Shown piece after piece: positions 1 to 7,810 of a stretch of 15,197 bases of DNA (its first letter is position 1; each line of letters opens with the position of its first letter). Under the pieces are notes generated by a model, which did not search any database, was not told the DNA's origin, and saw only the letters and a program-made list of their open reading frames with translations. The DNA comes from JAZKFP01 sp040386355 (GTDB lineage Bacteria; Pseudomonadota; Gammaproteobacteria; Pseudomonadales; UBA6940): contig JAZKFP010000131.1 in the NCBI GenBank assembly GCA_040386355.1, positions 1-15,197 of the forward strand, read 5' to 3'. Made by a program: the position numbers and the translations under genes.

Positions 1-2
1 AG

Positions 3-440
3 CAAAACCAATGGGATTCTTTGCCTCCAATAGTGTATTGTCGCGGATATTTGCGTTTGTACGCCAAGTGTGTCGGGGTTAATCCTGAACATTGGTTGCG
101 TCAATTAGACCTTGAATTGGAAGGCCATGCAGTACAGTCGGAATTGCAGAAAAGAACAGATAGCAAAAAACTAATTGGTTTACCGTCACCGTTAAACGCA
201 GAGAGTCCAACTTTGCCGACAAAGCGTGGCGTATCTAAAGAATGGTTTTGGCAGGGATTGGCTTTAATTTTAGGGTTAATTATTGTTATGGGTGCTTGGT
301 TATGGCCGCAAACTCCTGCACTAGAATTGCCGCCAACAGAACGCACGCTCAATTTGGAAGTCGATGAAAAAACTTCTAAATTGATGCAAAATATGCCCGT
401 TAAAACAGATAAGGCTTCTTCATTGTTGCGCGCCGAATAA
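3..440 (+). CDS. rodZ: RodZ, 3' part (partial, 5' end outside window)
   Basis: This is the C-terminal part of a RodZ-like protein, the inner-membrane protein that links the MreB cytoskeleton to the cell-wall elongation machinery. The open frame runs back through the window edge (codons before base 21 read Q-N-Q-W-D-S-L), so the TTG at 21 is not the real start. The stretch LPPIVYCRGYLRLYAKCVGV matches the end of the RodZ helix-turn-helix domain, where a W-x-x-LP-x-x-Y-x-RGYLR-x-YA pattern is typical. A linker and one membrane helix (about WFWQGLALILGLIIVMGAWL, bases 243-302) follow. Only about 45 residues come after the helix, so the periplasmic C-terminal domain of E. coli RodZ is missing. 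Position just upstream of ispG fits the rodZ-ispG order of Gammaproteobacteria. Identity is fairly sure; whether the short tail is normal for this lineage is not known. Confidence 0.85.
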   Translation, partial: QNQWDSLPPIVYCRGYLRLYAKCVGVNPEHWLRQLDLELEGHAVQSELQKRTDSKKLIGLPSPLNAESPTLPTKRGVSKEWFWQGLALILGLIIVMGAWLWPQTPALELPPTERTLNLEVDEKTSKLMQNMPVKTDKASSLLRAE

Positions 441-505
441 AATAGTGCGCCAATCACAACTTGTAAGAAGTCTCCAAAATTATTCCATGCATTCAGGAGA
501 AAGTT

Positions 506-1693
506 GTGAATTCCGGCTCCGATAACGTGGTTGCTCCACGTCGTTTAACGCGTAAGATTTGGGTAGGAAAAGTTGCCGTCGGTGGCGATGCACCAATTAG
601 TGTGCAAACCATGACCAATACCAAAACCACGGACGTCGCAGCTACGGTTGCACAAATTCATCAACTAGAAAATGCCGGCGTTGATATTGTTCGTGTTTCA
701 GTTCCAACCATGGAAGCTGCAGAAGCTTTTGGTATTATTCGAAAACAAGTTCAAGTGCCTCTGGTTGCTGATATTCATTTTGATTACAAAATTGCGTTAG
801 CAGTTGCTGCGCATGGCGCAGATTGTTTGCGAATAAATCCAGGTAATATTGGTCATGACGATAAAGTTCGTCGAGTTATTGATGCTGCAGCAGAACGCAA
901 CATTCCTATTCGAATTGGTGTGAATGCCGGTTCTCTTGAAAAAAGTCTGCAGCGTAAATACGGCGAACCCAATTCAGACGCACTAGTAGAATCGGCTATG
1001 CGTCATGTCGAAATTTTACATAAGCACCAATTCGATCAATTCAAATTAAGTTTAAAAGCATCGAACGTCGCAATGACGGTTGCTGCGTACCGAAAAATTT
1101 CTAAATTAATTGATCAACCTTTGCATTTAGGTGTTACCGAAGCCGGTATTTTCCGTGCCGGAACCGTAAAATCTGCGATTGCGTTAGGTACACTTTTAAT
1201 GGAAGGCATTGGCGATACGATTCGCATTTCTTTAGCAGCCGATCCGGTGCAAGAAGTGAAAGTGGGTTTTGATATTTTAAAAAGTCTTGGCTTGCGTACT
1301 AAAGGCGTTAACTTTATTGCGTGCCCTGGATGTTCACGTCAAAACTTTGATGTCATCGAAACAATGAACCAGTTAGAAGCGCGTCTTGAAGATATCTTGG
1401 AACCAATAGATGTTGCCGTCATTGGTTGCATTGTGAATGGTCCAGGCGAAGCTCGTGAAGCTGAAATTGGTTTAACTGGTGGCTCTCCCATGCATTTAAT
1501 TTTCCGTGAAGGTAAACCTTTTAAAAAAATTACCACAGAATCTTTAGTCGATACGATTGAAGAACAAGTGCGTGAGCGTTTATATCAGCGTGCGCTGAAA
1601 AATGAAAATAAAGATCAAATTGAGAACAAAAATCAGTTTCAAAATAATGAGCAAGCTGACAATTCAGAATACGATGCAGATAAGATTGCTTAA
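506..1693 (+). CDS. ispG: 4-hydroxy-3-methylbut-2-enyl diphosphate synthase (IspG/GcpE)
   Basis: IspG catalyses the penultimate step of the MEP isoprenoid pathway, reducing MEcPP to HMBPP with a 4Fe-4S cluster in the cytosol. The N-terminal TIM-barrel region is clear (SVQTMTNTKTTDV near residue 33, LRINPGNIG near 108). The cluster ligands are visible: C273 and C276 in ACPGCSRQNF, C308 in GCIVNGPGEA, and E315, the same spacing as C270/C273/C305/E312 of E. coli. The start is GTG at 506, preceded by AGGAGA at 495-500, 5 nt away. The protein has 395 residues against about 372 in E. coli; the extra length is a low-complexity Asn/Lys/Glu-rich tail after about residue 365. It follows rodZ by 65 bp and is probably cotranscribed with it. 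Separation from hisS by 455 bp is unusual for this cluster. Confidence 0.97.
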   Translation: MNSGSDNVVAPRRLTRKIWVGKVAVGGDAPISVQTMTNTKTTDVAATVAQIHQLENAGVDIVRVSVPTMEAAEAFGIIRKQVQVPLVADIHFDYKIALAVAAHGADCLRINPGNIGHDDKVRRVIDAAAERNIPIRIGVNAGSLEKSLQRKYGEPNSDALVESAMRHVEILHKHQFDQFKLSLKASNVAMTVAAYRKISKLIDQPLHLGVTEAGIFRAGTVKSAIALGTLLMEGIGDTIRISLAADPVQEVKVGFDILKSLGLRTKGVNFIACPGCSRQNFDVIETMNQLEARLEDILEPIDVAVIGCIVNGPGEAREAEIGLTGGSPMHLIFREGKPFKKITTESLVDTIEEQVRERLYQRALKNENKDQIENKNQFQNNEQADNSEYDADKIA

Positions 1694-2148
1694 AGCATTA
1701 AGGTGTGTTGACGTTTTGGCATTCGAGATAAAAAAGCTTCAAAAGGGAACACCAGGTATATACCCGTAGCGAATGAAAATTAGGTGTTTATCATGATCTT
1801 TTTTTCCACTTGCTGTGTTGCTTTTCCTTGCGTAAAGCTTTGGCTACGCAGCGTCAAAGCGCCTTGCGATTGAAAAAAAATATTCATGCTAAACCGTTTC
1901 ACTTGTCCGGCCGCTGCCTTTAGTCACGGCGCGCGAAGCGCCCTAATTTTCAAACGCTACGGGTATAAAGCAACAAAAAAACGGAATGTATTTGTCAAGC
2001 CATGAGTATTGTTTATTGGTTATTAACACAGTGAGCCGCCTTTTGAGACATTTTTAGCCGAATTGATGAAACGTCAATACACAACTAACAATCCTAATTT
2101 TTTAAATTGATTATTCGTCATTGAAACGAAAAATTTTATAGAGGATGT
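1694..2148. other. ispG-hisS intergenic region, 455 bp
   Basis: No gene is visible. Bases 1759-1967 are an inverted-repeat-bounded element, listed separately. The remaining 1968-2148 is A+T-rich and probably carries the hisS leader and promoter, but I could not choose a convincing promoter. An AGAGGA ribosome-binding site at 2140-2145 precedes the hisS ATG. The longest ATG-started frames here are only about 20-30 codons and have no ribosome-binding site or recognisable motif. Confidence 0.7.
1759..1967. mobile_element. MITE-like element, 209 bp, 26-bp terminal inverted repeats
   Basis: The left end (1759-1784) begins TATACCCGTAGCG and ends TGAAAATTAGG. The right end (1942-1967) is its reverse complement with 2 mismatches in 26 positions, both in the two bases between these blocks. 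The interior has no gene. It holds a local palindrome, TGCGTA (1829-1834) with TACGCA (1845-1850), and GGCGC...GCGCC just inside the right end. The sequence outside both ends includes TA (left 1757-1758; the right end itself finishes in TATA), so a TA target duplication of the Tc1/mariner/IS630 type is possible but cannot be shown from one copy. Nothing here encodes a transposase, so it would be non-autonomous. A purely structural repeat is the alternative. Confidence 0.7.
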
Positions 2149-3552
2149 ATGGCGAAACACACGTCTGTCAGTGGATTTCCAGAATGGACTCCTGCACAAC
2201 GACGCTTTGAATTAAGTATAATTGATCGTCTGCGAGAGCGATTTGAGTTGTATGCGTTTGAGCCGATTGAAACACGCGCCATTGAACCCTTATCGGTTTT
2301 ATTGCAAAAAGGTGATGACAAAGAAATTTATACGCTTGGTCGATTGCACGATGCTGCACCAAAAGACATTGTCACTTCTTCGGAAGAAAAACCAATTGAT
2401 CAAGCACCAACAAAAATCGACGGTTTAGGTTTGCATTTTGATTTAACGGTACCATTTTCTCGTTATGTCCAAGAGTTAAAACATCTTCTAACGTTTCCAT
2501 TTAAGCGTTACCAAATTCAAAAAGTATGGCGCGGCGAGCGACCACAAGAAGGCCGTTATCGTGAATTTTATCAATGCGATATGGACATTGTTGCTTTAGA
2601 AAATTTACCAATTTTTTACGACGCAGAAATGGCTCTGCTTTTATTGGATGCGTTGAGTATTTTACCGATCCCGCCGGTTGTTTTATTTATTAACAATCGA
2701 AAAGTACTTCAAGGTTTTTACCAAGAAGTGGGTATCGTTGATATAGCTGCGGTATTACGTGTCGTTGATAAAATGGCAAAGATCGGCGCTGAAAAAGTTA
2801 AAGTTCAACTTACTGCAATGAACTTAACTGAATCTCAAGCCGATGCTGCGATTGGTCTTGCCGGTATTCGTGGCAACGGTTCGTCCGTAATATTTGCTAT
2901 TCAACAATTGGCTCATACCTGCGGCATTCAAGGAGATTCTGAATTGTTGCAACAGGGATTACGTGAATTGCGTGAAGTTTCACAGGTTGTGGAAGCTGCA
3001 TGGTCAGATTTGGTTTCAAGCTGTGACGCGATTTGTTTAGAATGCAGCCGACCCATTGTTGAACTTAATTTAAGCATTGCGCGTGGTTTAGATTATTACA
3101 CTGGTACAGTGTACGAAGGTTATATCATTGGCGAAGAAAGTTTTGGCGCAATTTGTTCGGGTGGTCGATACGATAATTTAGTAAACGATGGTCGTCAAGC
3201 AATGCCAGGTTTGGGTGTGTCAATTGGTTTAACCCGATTAATGGGATACATCTTTAATCGTCAGCCACAAATTGCTGAACAATCCGCTTCAGTTGATGTA
3301 TTTATTATTTTAAATGAAGACAGTGCGCGATTTAAAAGTTTTCAAGTAGCTCAAATATTACGATCGCGAAAAATTCGAGCAGATGTGTGTCATCGTCCAA
3401 TGGCTTTTGGCAAACAAATTAAAATCGCTGAAAAACGCGGTGCACGCTACGTTTGTTTTTTAAATGAAAATACAATTGAAATAAAGAACTTAACAACGGG
3501 TGTGCAAGAAGTCGTGGATTTGGATCAGTGGCAACCTGATCTCCATACCTAA
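2149..3552 (+). CDS. hisS: Histidyl-tRNA synthetase, atypical class
   Basis: HisRS charges tRNA-His with histidine. Class II catalytic signatures are all present: motif 1 region at about 30-45, motif 2 at about 119-145 (KVWRGERPQEGRYREFYQ), the histidine-specific RGLDYYTGTVYE at 312-323 and SGGRYDNL at 337-344, and motif 3 (PGLGVSIGLTRL, R363) at 353-364. An anticodon-binding domain occupies about 383-465. At 467 residues it is longer than the usual about 424. The opening (GFPEWTPAQRRFE instead of the common GT-x-DxLP pattern) and LGLHFDLTVPFSRYV place it in a HisRS group that I associate with Actinobacteria rather than with E. coli-type enzymes. ATG at 2149 has AGAGGA 3-4 nt upstream. It sits where gammaproteobacterial hisS normally lies, which suggests replacement in place. 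Function is near certain; origin is an inference. Confidence 0.95.
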   Translation: MAKHTSVSGFPEWTPAQRRFELSIIDRLRERFELYAFEPIETRAIEPLSVLLQKGDDKEIYTLGRLHDAAPKDIVTSSEEKPIDQAPTKIDGLGLHFDLTVPFSRYVQELKHLLTFPFKRYQIQKVWRGERPQEGRYREFYQCDMDIVALENLPIFYDAEMALLLLDALSILPIPPVVLFINNRKVLQGFYQEVGIVDIAAVLRVVDKMAKIGAEKVKVQLTAMNLTESQADAAIGLAGIRGNGSSVIFAIQQLAHTCGIQGDSELLQQGLRELREVSQVVEAAWSDLVSSCDAICLECSRPIVELNLSIARGLDYYTGTVYEGYIIGEESFGAICSGGRYDNLVNDGRQAMPGLGVSIGLTRLMGYIFNRQPQIAEQSASVDVFIILNEDSARFKSFQVAQILRSRKIRADVCHRPMAFGKQIKIAEKRGARYVCFLNENTIEIKNLTTGVQEVVDLDQWQPDLHT

Positions 3553-3618
3553 AAATAAATCTACATTGAATTTTTTTCTATACATTTTTGTAGTGGGACT
3601 AAATAAGGATTAAAAAAA

Positions 3619-4368
3619 ATGGATTACCGAACTGATGATGAACAAATTGCACGTATACAAAATAATTGGAAAATCTATGGCCCAAAAATAGTATCTGGGA
3701 TACTTATAGGAATTCTTATTGCTTTTGGCATACATTGGTTAACTAACTTTAATCAGGGTATCGAACAAAAAATTGATGAAAAATACGCCGAAGTGACTCC
3801 ATTCATTGAGCAATGGAGCAAGCTTGAAAAACCAAAAAAATCAGAGCAACAAAGTATTGTTGATCAAGTTGCAAAACTTTCTGACGAACTTACTGTAATT
3901 GACGAAAATCATTTACTGACGGCTTCTGTTTTATTAACTCAGGCAAAAATGTTGTTTGAAATTCAGCAATTTGAAGAATCGTATAAGGTCTTACAAAAAA
4001 TAATTGATGCAAAACCTATTACTGAAATTAATGTTATGGCACGAACTCAAATGAGTCGTGTCCTAGAGCAGATGGATAAAAATAAAGAAGCTTTAGATGT
4101 ACTAGAAGAATTAAACGATATTAAAGGTTATGAAGCTTTAATTGCTGAGCGTCGCGGCGATGTTTGGATTAGTAACGGTGATCCAATTCGTGGTCGAGCT
4201 GAATATGAATTAGCACAATCTAAATCAATGAGTTCAGATCCAATTTTGCAAATGAAACTTGAGTCAGCCATCACAGCACAAGCTTCAGCTTCTTCAAATT
4301 CAAAATCCAAGTCAGAAACCTTGCCATCAGCAAAAGATTCTGAAAAAAAAGTCGACAGTAAAAGTTAA
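3619..4368 (+). CDS. yfgM: YfgM family tetratricopeptide membrane protein
   Basis: YfgM is anchored in the inner membrane by one N-terminal helix, with a periplasmic TPR domain; in E. coli it associates with the SecYEG translocon and PpiD and supports periplasmic chaperone work. Here residues 1-20 are cytoplasmic, 21-41 (PKIVSGILIGILIAFGIHWL) form the membrane helix, and about 50-215 are helical with TPR-like pairs such as AKMLFEIQQFEESYKVLQKI and LEQMDKNKEALDVLEEL. The last about 35 residues are Ser/Lys-rich and look disordered. Length (249) is somewhat above the E. coli protein of about 206, mainly because of that tail. Start ATG 3619 has AAGGA at 3605-3609, 9 nt away. It lies between hisS (66 bp) and bamB (55 bp), the standard order, probably one operon. 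Confidence 0.88.
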   Translation: MDYRTDDEQIARIQNNWKIYGPKIVSGILIGILIAFGIHWLTNFNQGIEQKIDEKYAEVTPFIEQWSKLEKPKKSEQQSIVDQVAKLSDELTVIDENHLLTASVLLTQAKMLFEIQQFEESYKVLQKIIDAKPITEINVMARTQMSRVLEQMDKNKEALDVLEELNDIKGYEALIAERRGDVWISNGDPIRGRAEYELAQSKSMSSDPILQMKLESAITAQASASSNSKSKSETLPSAKDSEKKVDSKS

Positions 4369-4423
4369 AGCGTTTTTTTAAAGCGAGTTAAATTTTTAAA
4401 GATGTTATAGGTTAAATAAATAG

Positions 4424-5569
4424 ATGAAATATAACGCACCTTCGAAGATTCTATTGGCATGTGTATGGATTTTATCTGGCTGTTCTTCCTCAGATGCTCC
4501 AGTTGCTAAACCAGTGCCACTTCCTAAAATTGAAAATCCTTTATCATTTGAATTTGATACAAAAGACGCTGGTAAGAAAATGTCTTTGCCAGCAGGAGTA
4601 CAACGACCATTAATTTTAGAAAAACAATGGGTAGTTGGCGATGGTAAAGGAAGTATTACTGCCTATTCATTAGAAGACCAAACAAAGTTATGGGATCGTA
4701 ATTTAAAATTACAGCCGGGATTTGTAGTCGGTGGTGATGATCGTTTAATTATCGCAATTAATTTAGATGGAAAAGTTTTTGCGTTAAATGCTATGACTGG
4801 AGAAACCGAGTGGACCTTTAATTTAAAAGGTGAAGTGTTGGCAGCTCCAGCGATGACCAGTGAATATATTATTTTTCAACAAGCCGATGGAGCTTTTTCC
4901 GCTTTAACATTAGATGGTGAACAACGCTGGCAAAAACGTTTTCGTATGCCGTCTCTTTCATTGCGTGGAACAAACACACCGGTTGTTTTTCAGAATGTTA
5001 TTATCGCAGGTTTAGCGAGCGGTAAATTAGTTGCTATGGATGTCGACACGGGTGAAGTTCGATGGGAACGACAAATTGTCACAGCAGAAGGGTCAACTGA
5101 AATTGAACGTTTAGTAGATCTAGATGTACCACTTGCTATTCGTGACAATATTGTATTTGCTGCGGGAACTCAAGGTCCTGTTATTGCTTTTGAAGTTATT
5201 ACCGGCCGAGCATTATGGGAACGAAAGTTAGCGTCGCCAGCGGTCAGCTTAGAATCACGCGGTGATTATGTGTTTGTAGCGGACACTAAAGGGCATCTTT
5301 GGTGTTTGAACGCTTTAGTGGGTGATATAGTTTGGCGAAAAACTGAATATGAAAATCGAATTTTGCACCCCTTAAAAGCTTTAGGCTCAAGTTTAATATT
5401 TGCAGATGCAGAAGGTTATCTGCATTGGGTCGATCAAAAAACAGGGAAGCCGCAAGGGAGTAAAAATTGGGGCGATGCACCATATGGTGCAAGTACTTCT
5501 TTAAATAAGACCTCTATCTTTTTTCAATCCAGAGATGCTGATGTCATTCGAATTTCGGAAAAAGATTGA
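4424..5569 (+). CDS. bamB: Outer-membrane assembly lipoprotein BamB
   Basis: BamB is the beta-propeller lipoprotein of the BAM complex, which inserts beta-barrel proteins into the outer membrane. A lipoprotein signal peptide is clear: ILLACVWILSGCSSSD, with the lipidated cysteine at residue 20 and Ser at +2, which predicts outer-membrane sorting. Propeller repeats of PQQ/WD type recur, for example GKVFALNAMTGETEWTF, GKLVAMDVDTGEVRWERQ, GPVIAFEVITGRALWERK and GHLWCLNALVGDIVWRK. Length 381 matches the family (about 392 in E. coli). The ribosome-binding site is weak (TAGG at 4408-4411). In many relatives the GTPase gene der follows; here the next gene is convergent and its end overlaps bamB by 46 bp. 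Confidence 0.94.
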   Translation: MKYNAPSKILLACVWILSGCSSSDAPVAKPVPLPKIENPLSFEFDTKDAGKKMSLPAGVQRPLILEKQWVVGDGKGSITAYSLEDQTKLWDRNLKLQPGFVVGGDDRLIIAINLDGKVFALNAMTGETEWTFNLKGEVLAAPAMTSEYIIFQQADGAFSALTLDGEQRWQKRFRMPSLSLRGTNTPVVFQNVIIAGLASGKLVAMDVDTGEVRWERQIVTAEGSTEIERLVDLDVPLAIRDNIVFAAGTQGPVIAFEVITGRALWERKLASPAVSLESRGDYVFVADTKGHLWCLNALVGDIVWRKTEYENRILHPLKALGSSLIFADAEGYLHWVDQKTGKPQGSKNWGDAPYGASTSLNKTSIFFQSRDADVIRISEKD

Positions 5570-6579
5570 TCGTAAGACTGTCGTTCACCTTGTTCAGCAA
5601 GTTTCCACTGTTGAATGCGAACTTGCTGTTTAATAATTTCAAGTGACGAATACAAAATATCTTCTATAACTGAATTTAACTCAGTGTGATTAGATAATGA
5701 TTGAATTACTACATGCTGAATTTCACGTATTGCTTCAGGGCTATGTTCTGAGCGAAAAAAATTCATCATTTGTTCGCCTACATCAAATACCATATCTGCA
5801 ACAACTACTTCTAACTTCTCACGTGCCCAATGTCCTACGCCTGGAGTTTTCGTCATGCGTTGTAATTCGACATTCCTTAAAATAGCTTCTTGTACATAGT
5901 TTCGAATCTGCTCGCGAACCTTATCTTTTCGAGGATCAAAACTATGGGTCGCCCAATCACGTAATCGATTAACTATCCAAATACTTAGTACATCCGTTTG
6001 CGGAGCAATAGCTTCTTTAATGATGGTGTTAAATATAGGCGTACCTTGACGAAGTTCGTGCTGCATATTATTTAAAATATGACATACAACTCGATCTGAA
6101 ACTTCTTCTGTTAAAATGGCACTGTATTTTTTAATGGTGAGATAAATAAAATTTTGATTCCAATTTAACCAACCCATGCGATGCAAGCGTTTTAAAATAA
6201 CAAATACTCGAAGTAACCGCAGACCATGAAAACCCGCAATAGGAATGCAACCAAGTGTGTCATACCAATGAACGAATGGATAAAAGAACCATCGGTGATA
6301 GGTTTTACGAAATATCGCAATGCCCCACCTAATTAATAATTCTGTTATGTAAATTCCAATGAAAATCAGATCAATTCTTAAGATGTCAGGGTGAATTTCT
6401 TTACCGTAGTGAACAGAAAAATTAGGAGCCACATTGGTGATAAATTTACGCATGGTTTGACTGTCGTACAAAACATCAAATCCAAGGATGGCCAAGTTGA
6501 TGATAATAATCATCAACATGACGCTATCAAGAATTAAATAGTAGGTCTCTGACCTGTTAGGAGTTTTTTTTAGGCCCAC
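5524..6579 (-). CDS. Voltage-sensor-like membrane protein without visible pore (ion transporter family-like)
   Basis: 351 residues. Four hydrophobic segments at the N-terminus resemble the S1-S4 voltage-sensor module: S1 about 13-38, S2 about 68-90 with E80 and R84, S3 about 96-115 with D107 in HWYDTLGCIPI, and an S4-like helix about 119-136 (GLRLLRVFVILKRLHRMG) with R121, R124, K130, R131 and R134. No S5-pore-S6 pair and no K+ or Na+ selectivity-filter motif follows. Residues 140-351 look soluble and helical, with coiled-coil-like stretches near 280-330. It could be a proton channel-like or regulatory protein, but no function can be assigned. Start is GTG at 6579, inside the last codons of the upstream gene (10-nt overlap), which suggests translational coupling. 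The 3' end overlaps bamB by 46 bp in opposite orientation. The real-gene call is strong; the voltage-sensor reading is by motif only. Confidence 0.75.
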   Translation of the reverse strand: MGLKKTPNRSETYYLILDSVMLMIIIINLAILGFDVLYDSQTMRKFITNVAPNFSVHYGKEIHPDILRIDLIFIGIYITELLIRWGIAIFRKTYHRWFFYPFVHWYDTLGCIPIAGFHGLRLLRVFVILKRLHRMGWLNWNQNFIYLTIKKYSAILTEEVSDRVVCHILNNMQHELRQGTPIFNTIIKEAIAPQTDVLSIWIVNRLRDWATHSFDPRKDKVREQIRNYVQEAILRNVELQRMTKTPGVGHWAREKLEVVVADMVFDVGEQMMNFFRSEHSPEAIREIQHVVIQSLSNHTELNSVIEDILYSSLEIIKQQVRIQQWKLAEQGERQSYDQSFSEIRMTSASLD

Positions 6580-7388
6580 AAAAGGTTCGCAAAACGTTCC
6601 GGGATAGGCGAGTGTGATTTTTTAGGACCTAACAAACGTGCAATTAAACCTAATCTGCCTTGGCACAATTGCGTTAATTCAGTTAATAACTCATTCGAAA
6701 GAATTTCCAGTTCTCCAATTGTGGTTTGCGGTTGTTGTAATTGCGCACAACCATCCCATTGGTACTCAATTTGAATTAGAGGTTGAGAAGATTGGGCGCT
6801 TTTACTAAACAGGGATTTCTTAGAAAAACGTGAGATTGATTCAACTTTTAAATAACCTTCAATACGAATTAAACCCGGTTTAATAATACATCGCAAATGA
6901 AACAAATCTGAAATTGTATGATTCGAATCTATATGTGAATTTTTTAAAGACTGTGTTTCTGAAACGTTAAGATCTTGCAAATGTTTTCCGATACGTGTTG
7001 CAGCTATAACACTTTGCTCTAATGCAGAACATATTTGCGGATCTAATGCAAGCTCTCTCCAACAATTACCGCGCATAAAATGTGCTGTAGAAGAGTCATG
7101 AAGATTCCACTCTTGTACAAATACTTCAGAGCTTGAGGAAGAGGAGCTACCTCGGATTAAACGATTTTTTAAACGTTCACGACGGCTGCGTTTTGGCTTA
7201 GGTACTTCTGAATCGGTTAAATCAATAGGCTTTGAGCTATCTAATTTATGAGCAGAATGAGCATGCAAATGTATTGAAAAATTATCAGGGTATAGATCAA
7301 GAACAACTTTTTCAGCCATCATATCTGGAAAATGCCCTTGAATTTGAGAGGGTATGGCAACAGCTGACGAGTAGTCTGTTTGTGACAT
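6570..7388 (-). CDS. Uncharacterised protein, 272 aa, coupled to the voltage-sensor-like gene
   Basis: I do not recognise this protein. It has no signal peptide or membrane segment, so it is probably cytoplasmic. Visible features are a basic patch (PKPKRSRRERLKNRLIRG, about residues 63-80) followed by a run of seven serines, and a better-structured looking C-terminal half (HLRCIIKPGLIRIEGYLKVE, LIQIEYQWDGCAQL, then a helical segment near ELEILSNELLTELTQLCQGR). The start ATG 7388 is preceded by AGGG about 7 nt upstream. Its stop overlaps the GTG of the next gene by 10 nt, so the two are cotranscribed and likely act together, perhaps at the membrane. The basic patch could bind membrane lipid or nucleic acid, but that is a guess. 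Confidence 0.7.
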   Translation of the reverse strand: MSQTDYSSAVAIPSQIQGHFPDMMAEKVVLDLYPDNFSIHLHAHSAHKLDSSKPIDLTDSEVPKPKRSRRERLKNRLIRGSSSSSSSEVFVQEWNLHDSSTAHFMRGNCWRELALDPQICSALEQSVIAATRIGKHLQDLNVSETQSLKNSHIDSNHTISDLFHLRCIIKPGLIRIEGYLKVESISRFSKKSLFSKSAQSSQPLIQIEYQWDGCAQLQQPQTTIGELEILSNELLTELTQLCQGRLGLIARLLGPKKSHSPIPERFANLLWA

Positions 7389-7810
7389 AGGACACCCTTT
7401 AAATGTGAATCGAAGCAGAAAAAATAGAACTCCGTTTATACCAGGAGATCTAGGCTGTTGTATAGCTGTAACAAAAGAGAATTAGTGCGTTTTATGCACT
7501 GCAACGTAATGGCAGTAGCTGAACAAATTGAATTTATAGACGTAATTTCAATCTATGAGCAACCCTGTTGATGAGTTAGAATCGTGATTCACAGTCAAAG
7601 CTTCTGCTCTCGTTTGAGCAGCCAATATACAAAATGTCTTGTAATTGATATTTTGAGGAAACAAAGAGCCAATATTTGAAAGATGTAAATAATGAACTGA
7701 TTTTTTATAAGAGCGAAACGTTATTCATAAGTTTGACTCTTTTAACTTGTAAGCATGTATGAAGAAATAGGATTTTAGATAAGGAAGAAAAGCTAACGCC
7801 TTCCTTCCGT
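7389..7810. other. Intergenic region, 422 bp, no gene seen
   Basis: Both neighbours are on the - strand, so this should hold the end of the upstream 257-codon gene and the promoter of the 272-aa gene. I see no convincing coding frame. Small structures are present: CTGCTC (7604-7609) facing GAGCAG (7616-7621) over a 6-nt loop, and a direct repeat AGCCAATAT at 7620-7628 and 7667-7675. A possible weak terminator at 7781-7806 is listed separately. An ATG frame of about 25 codons near 7497 has no support. Confidence 0.6.
7781..7806 (-). terminator. Possible weak terminator hairpin
   Basis: AAGGAAG (7781-7787) and CTTCCTT (7800-7806) form a 7-bp stem with a 12-nt loop just past the stop of the upstream - strand gene. 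There is no clear U-tract after it on the - strand, so function as an intrinsic terminator is doubtful. Confidence 0.25.

Noticed and set aside
7497..7574. Small ATG frame of about 25 codons in the 422-bp gap
   Set aside because: No ribosome-binding site, no motif, and such short frames are expected by chance.
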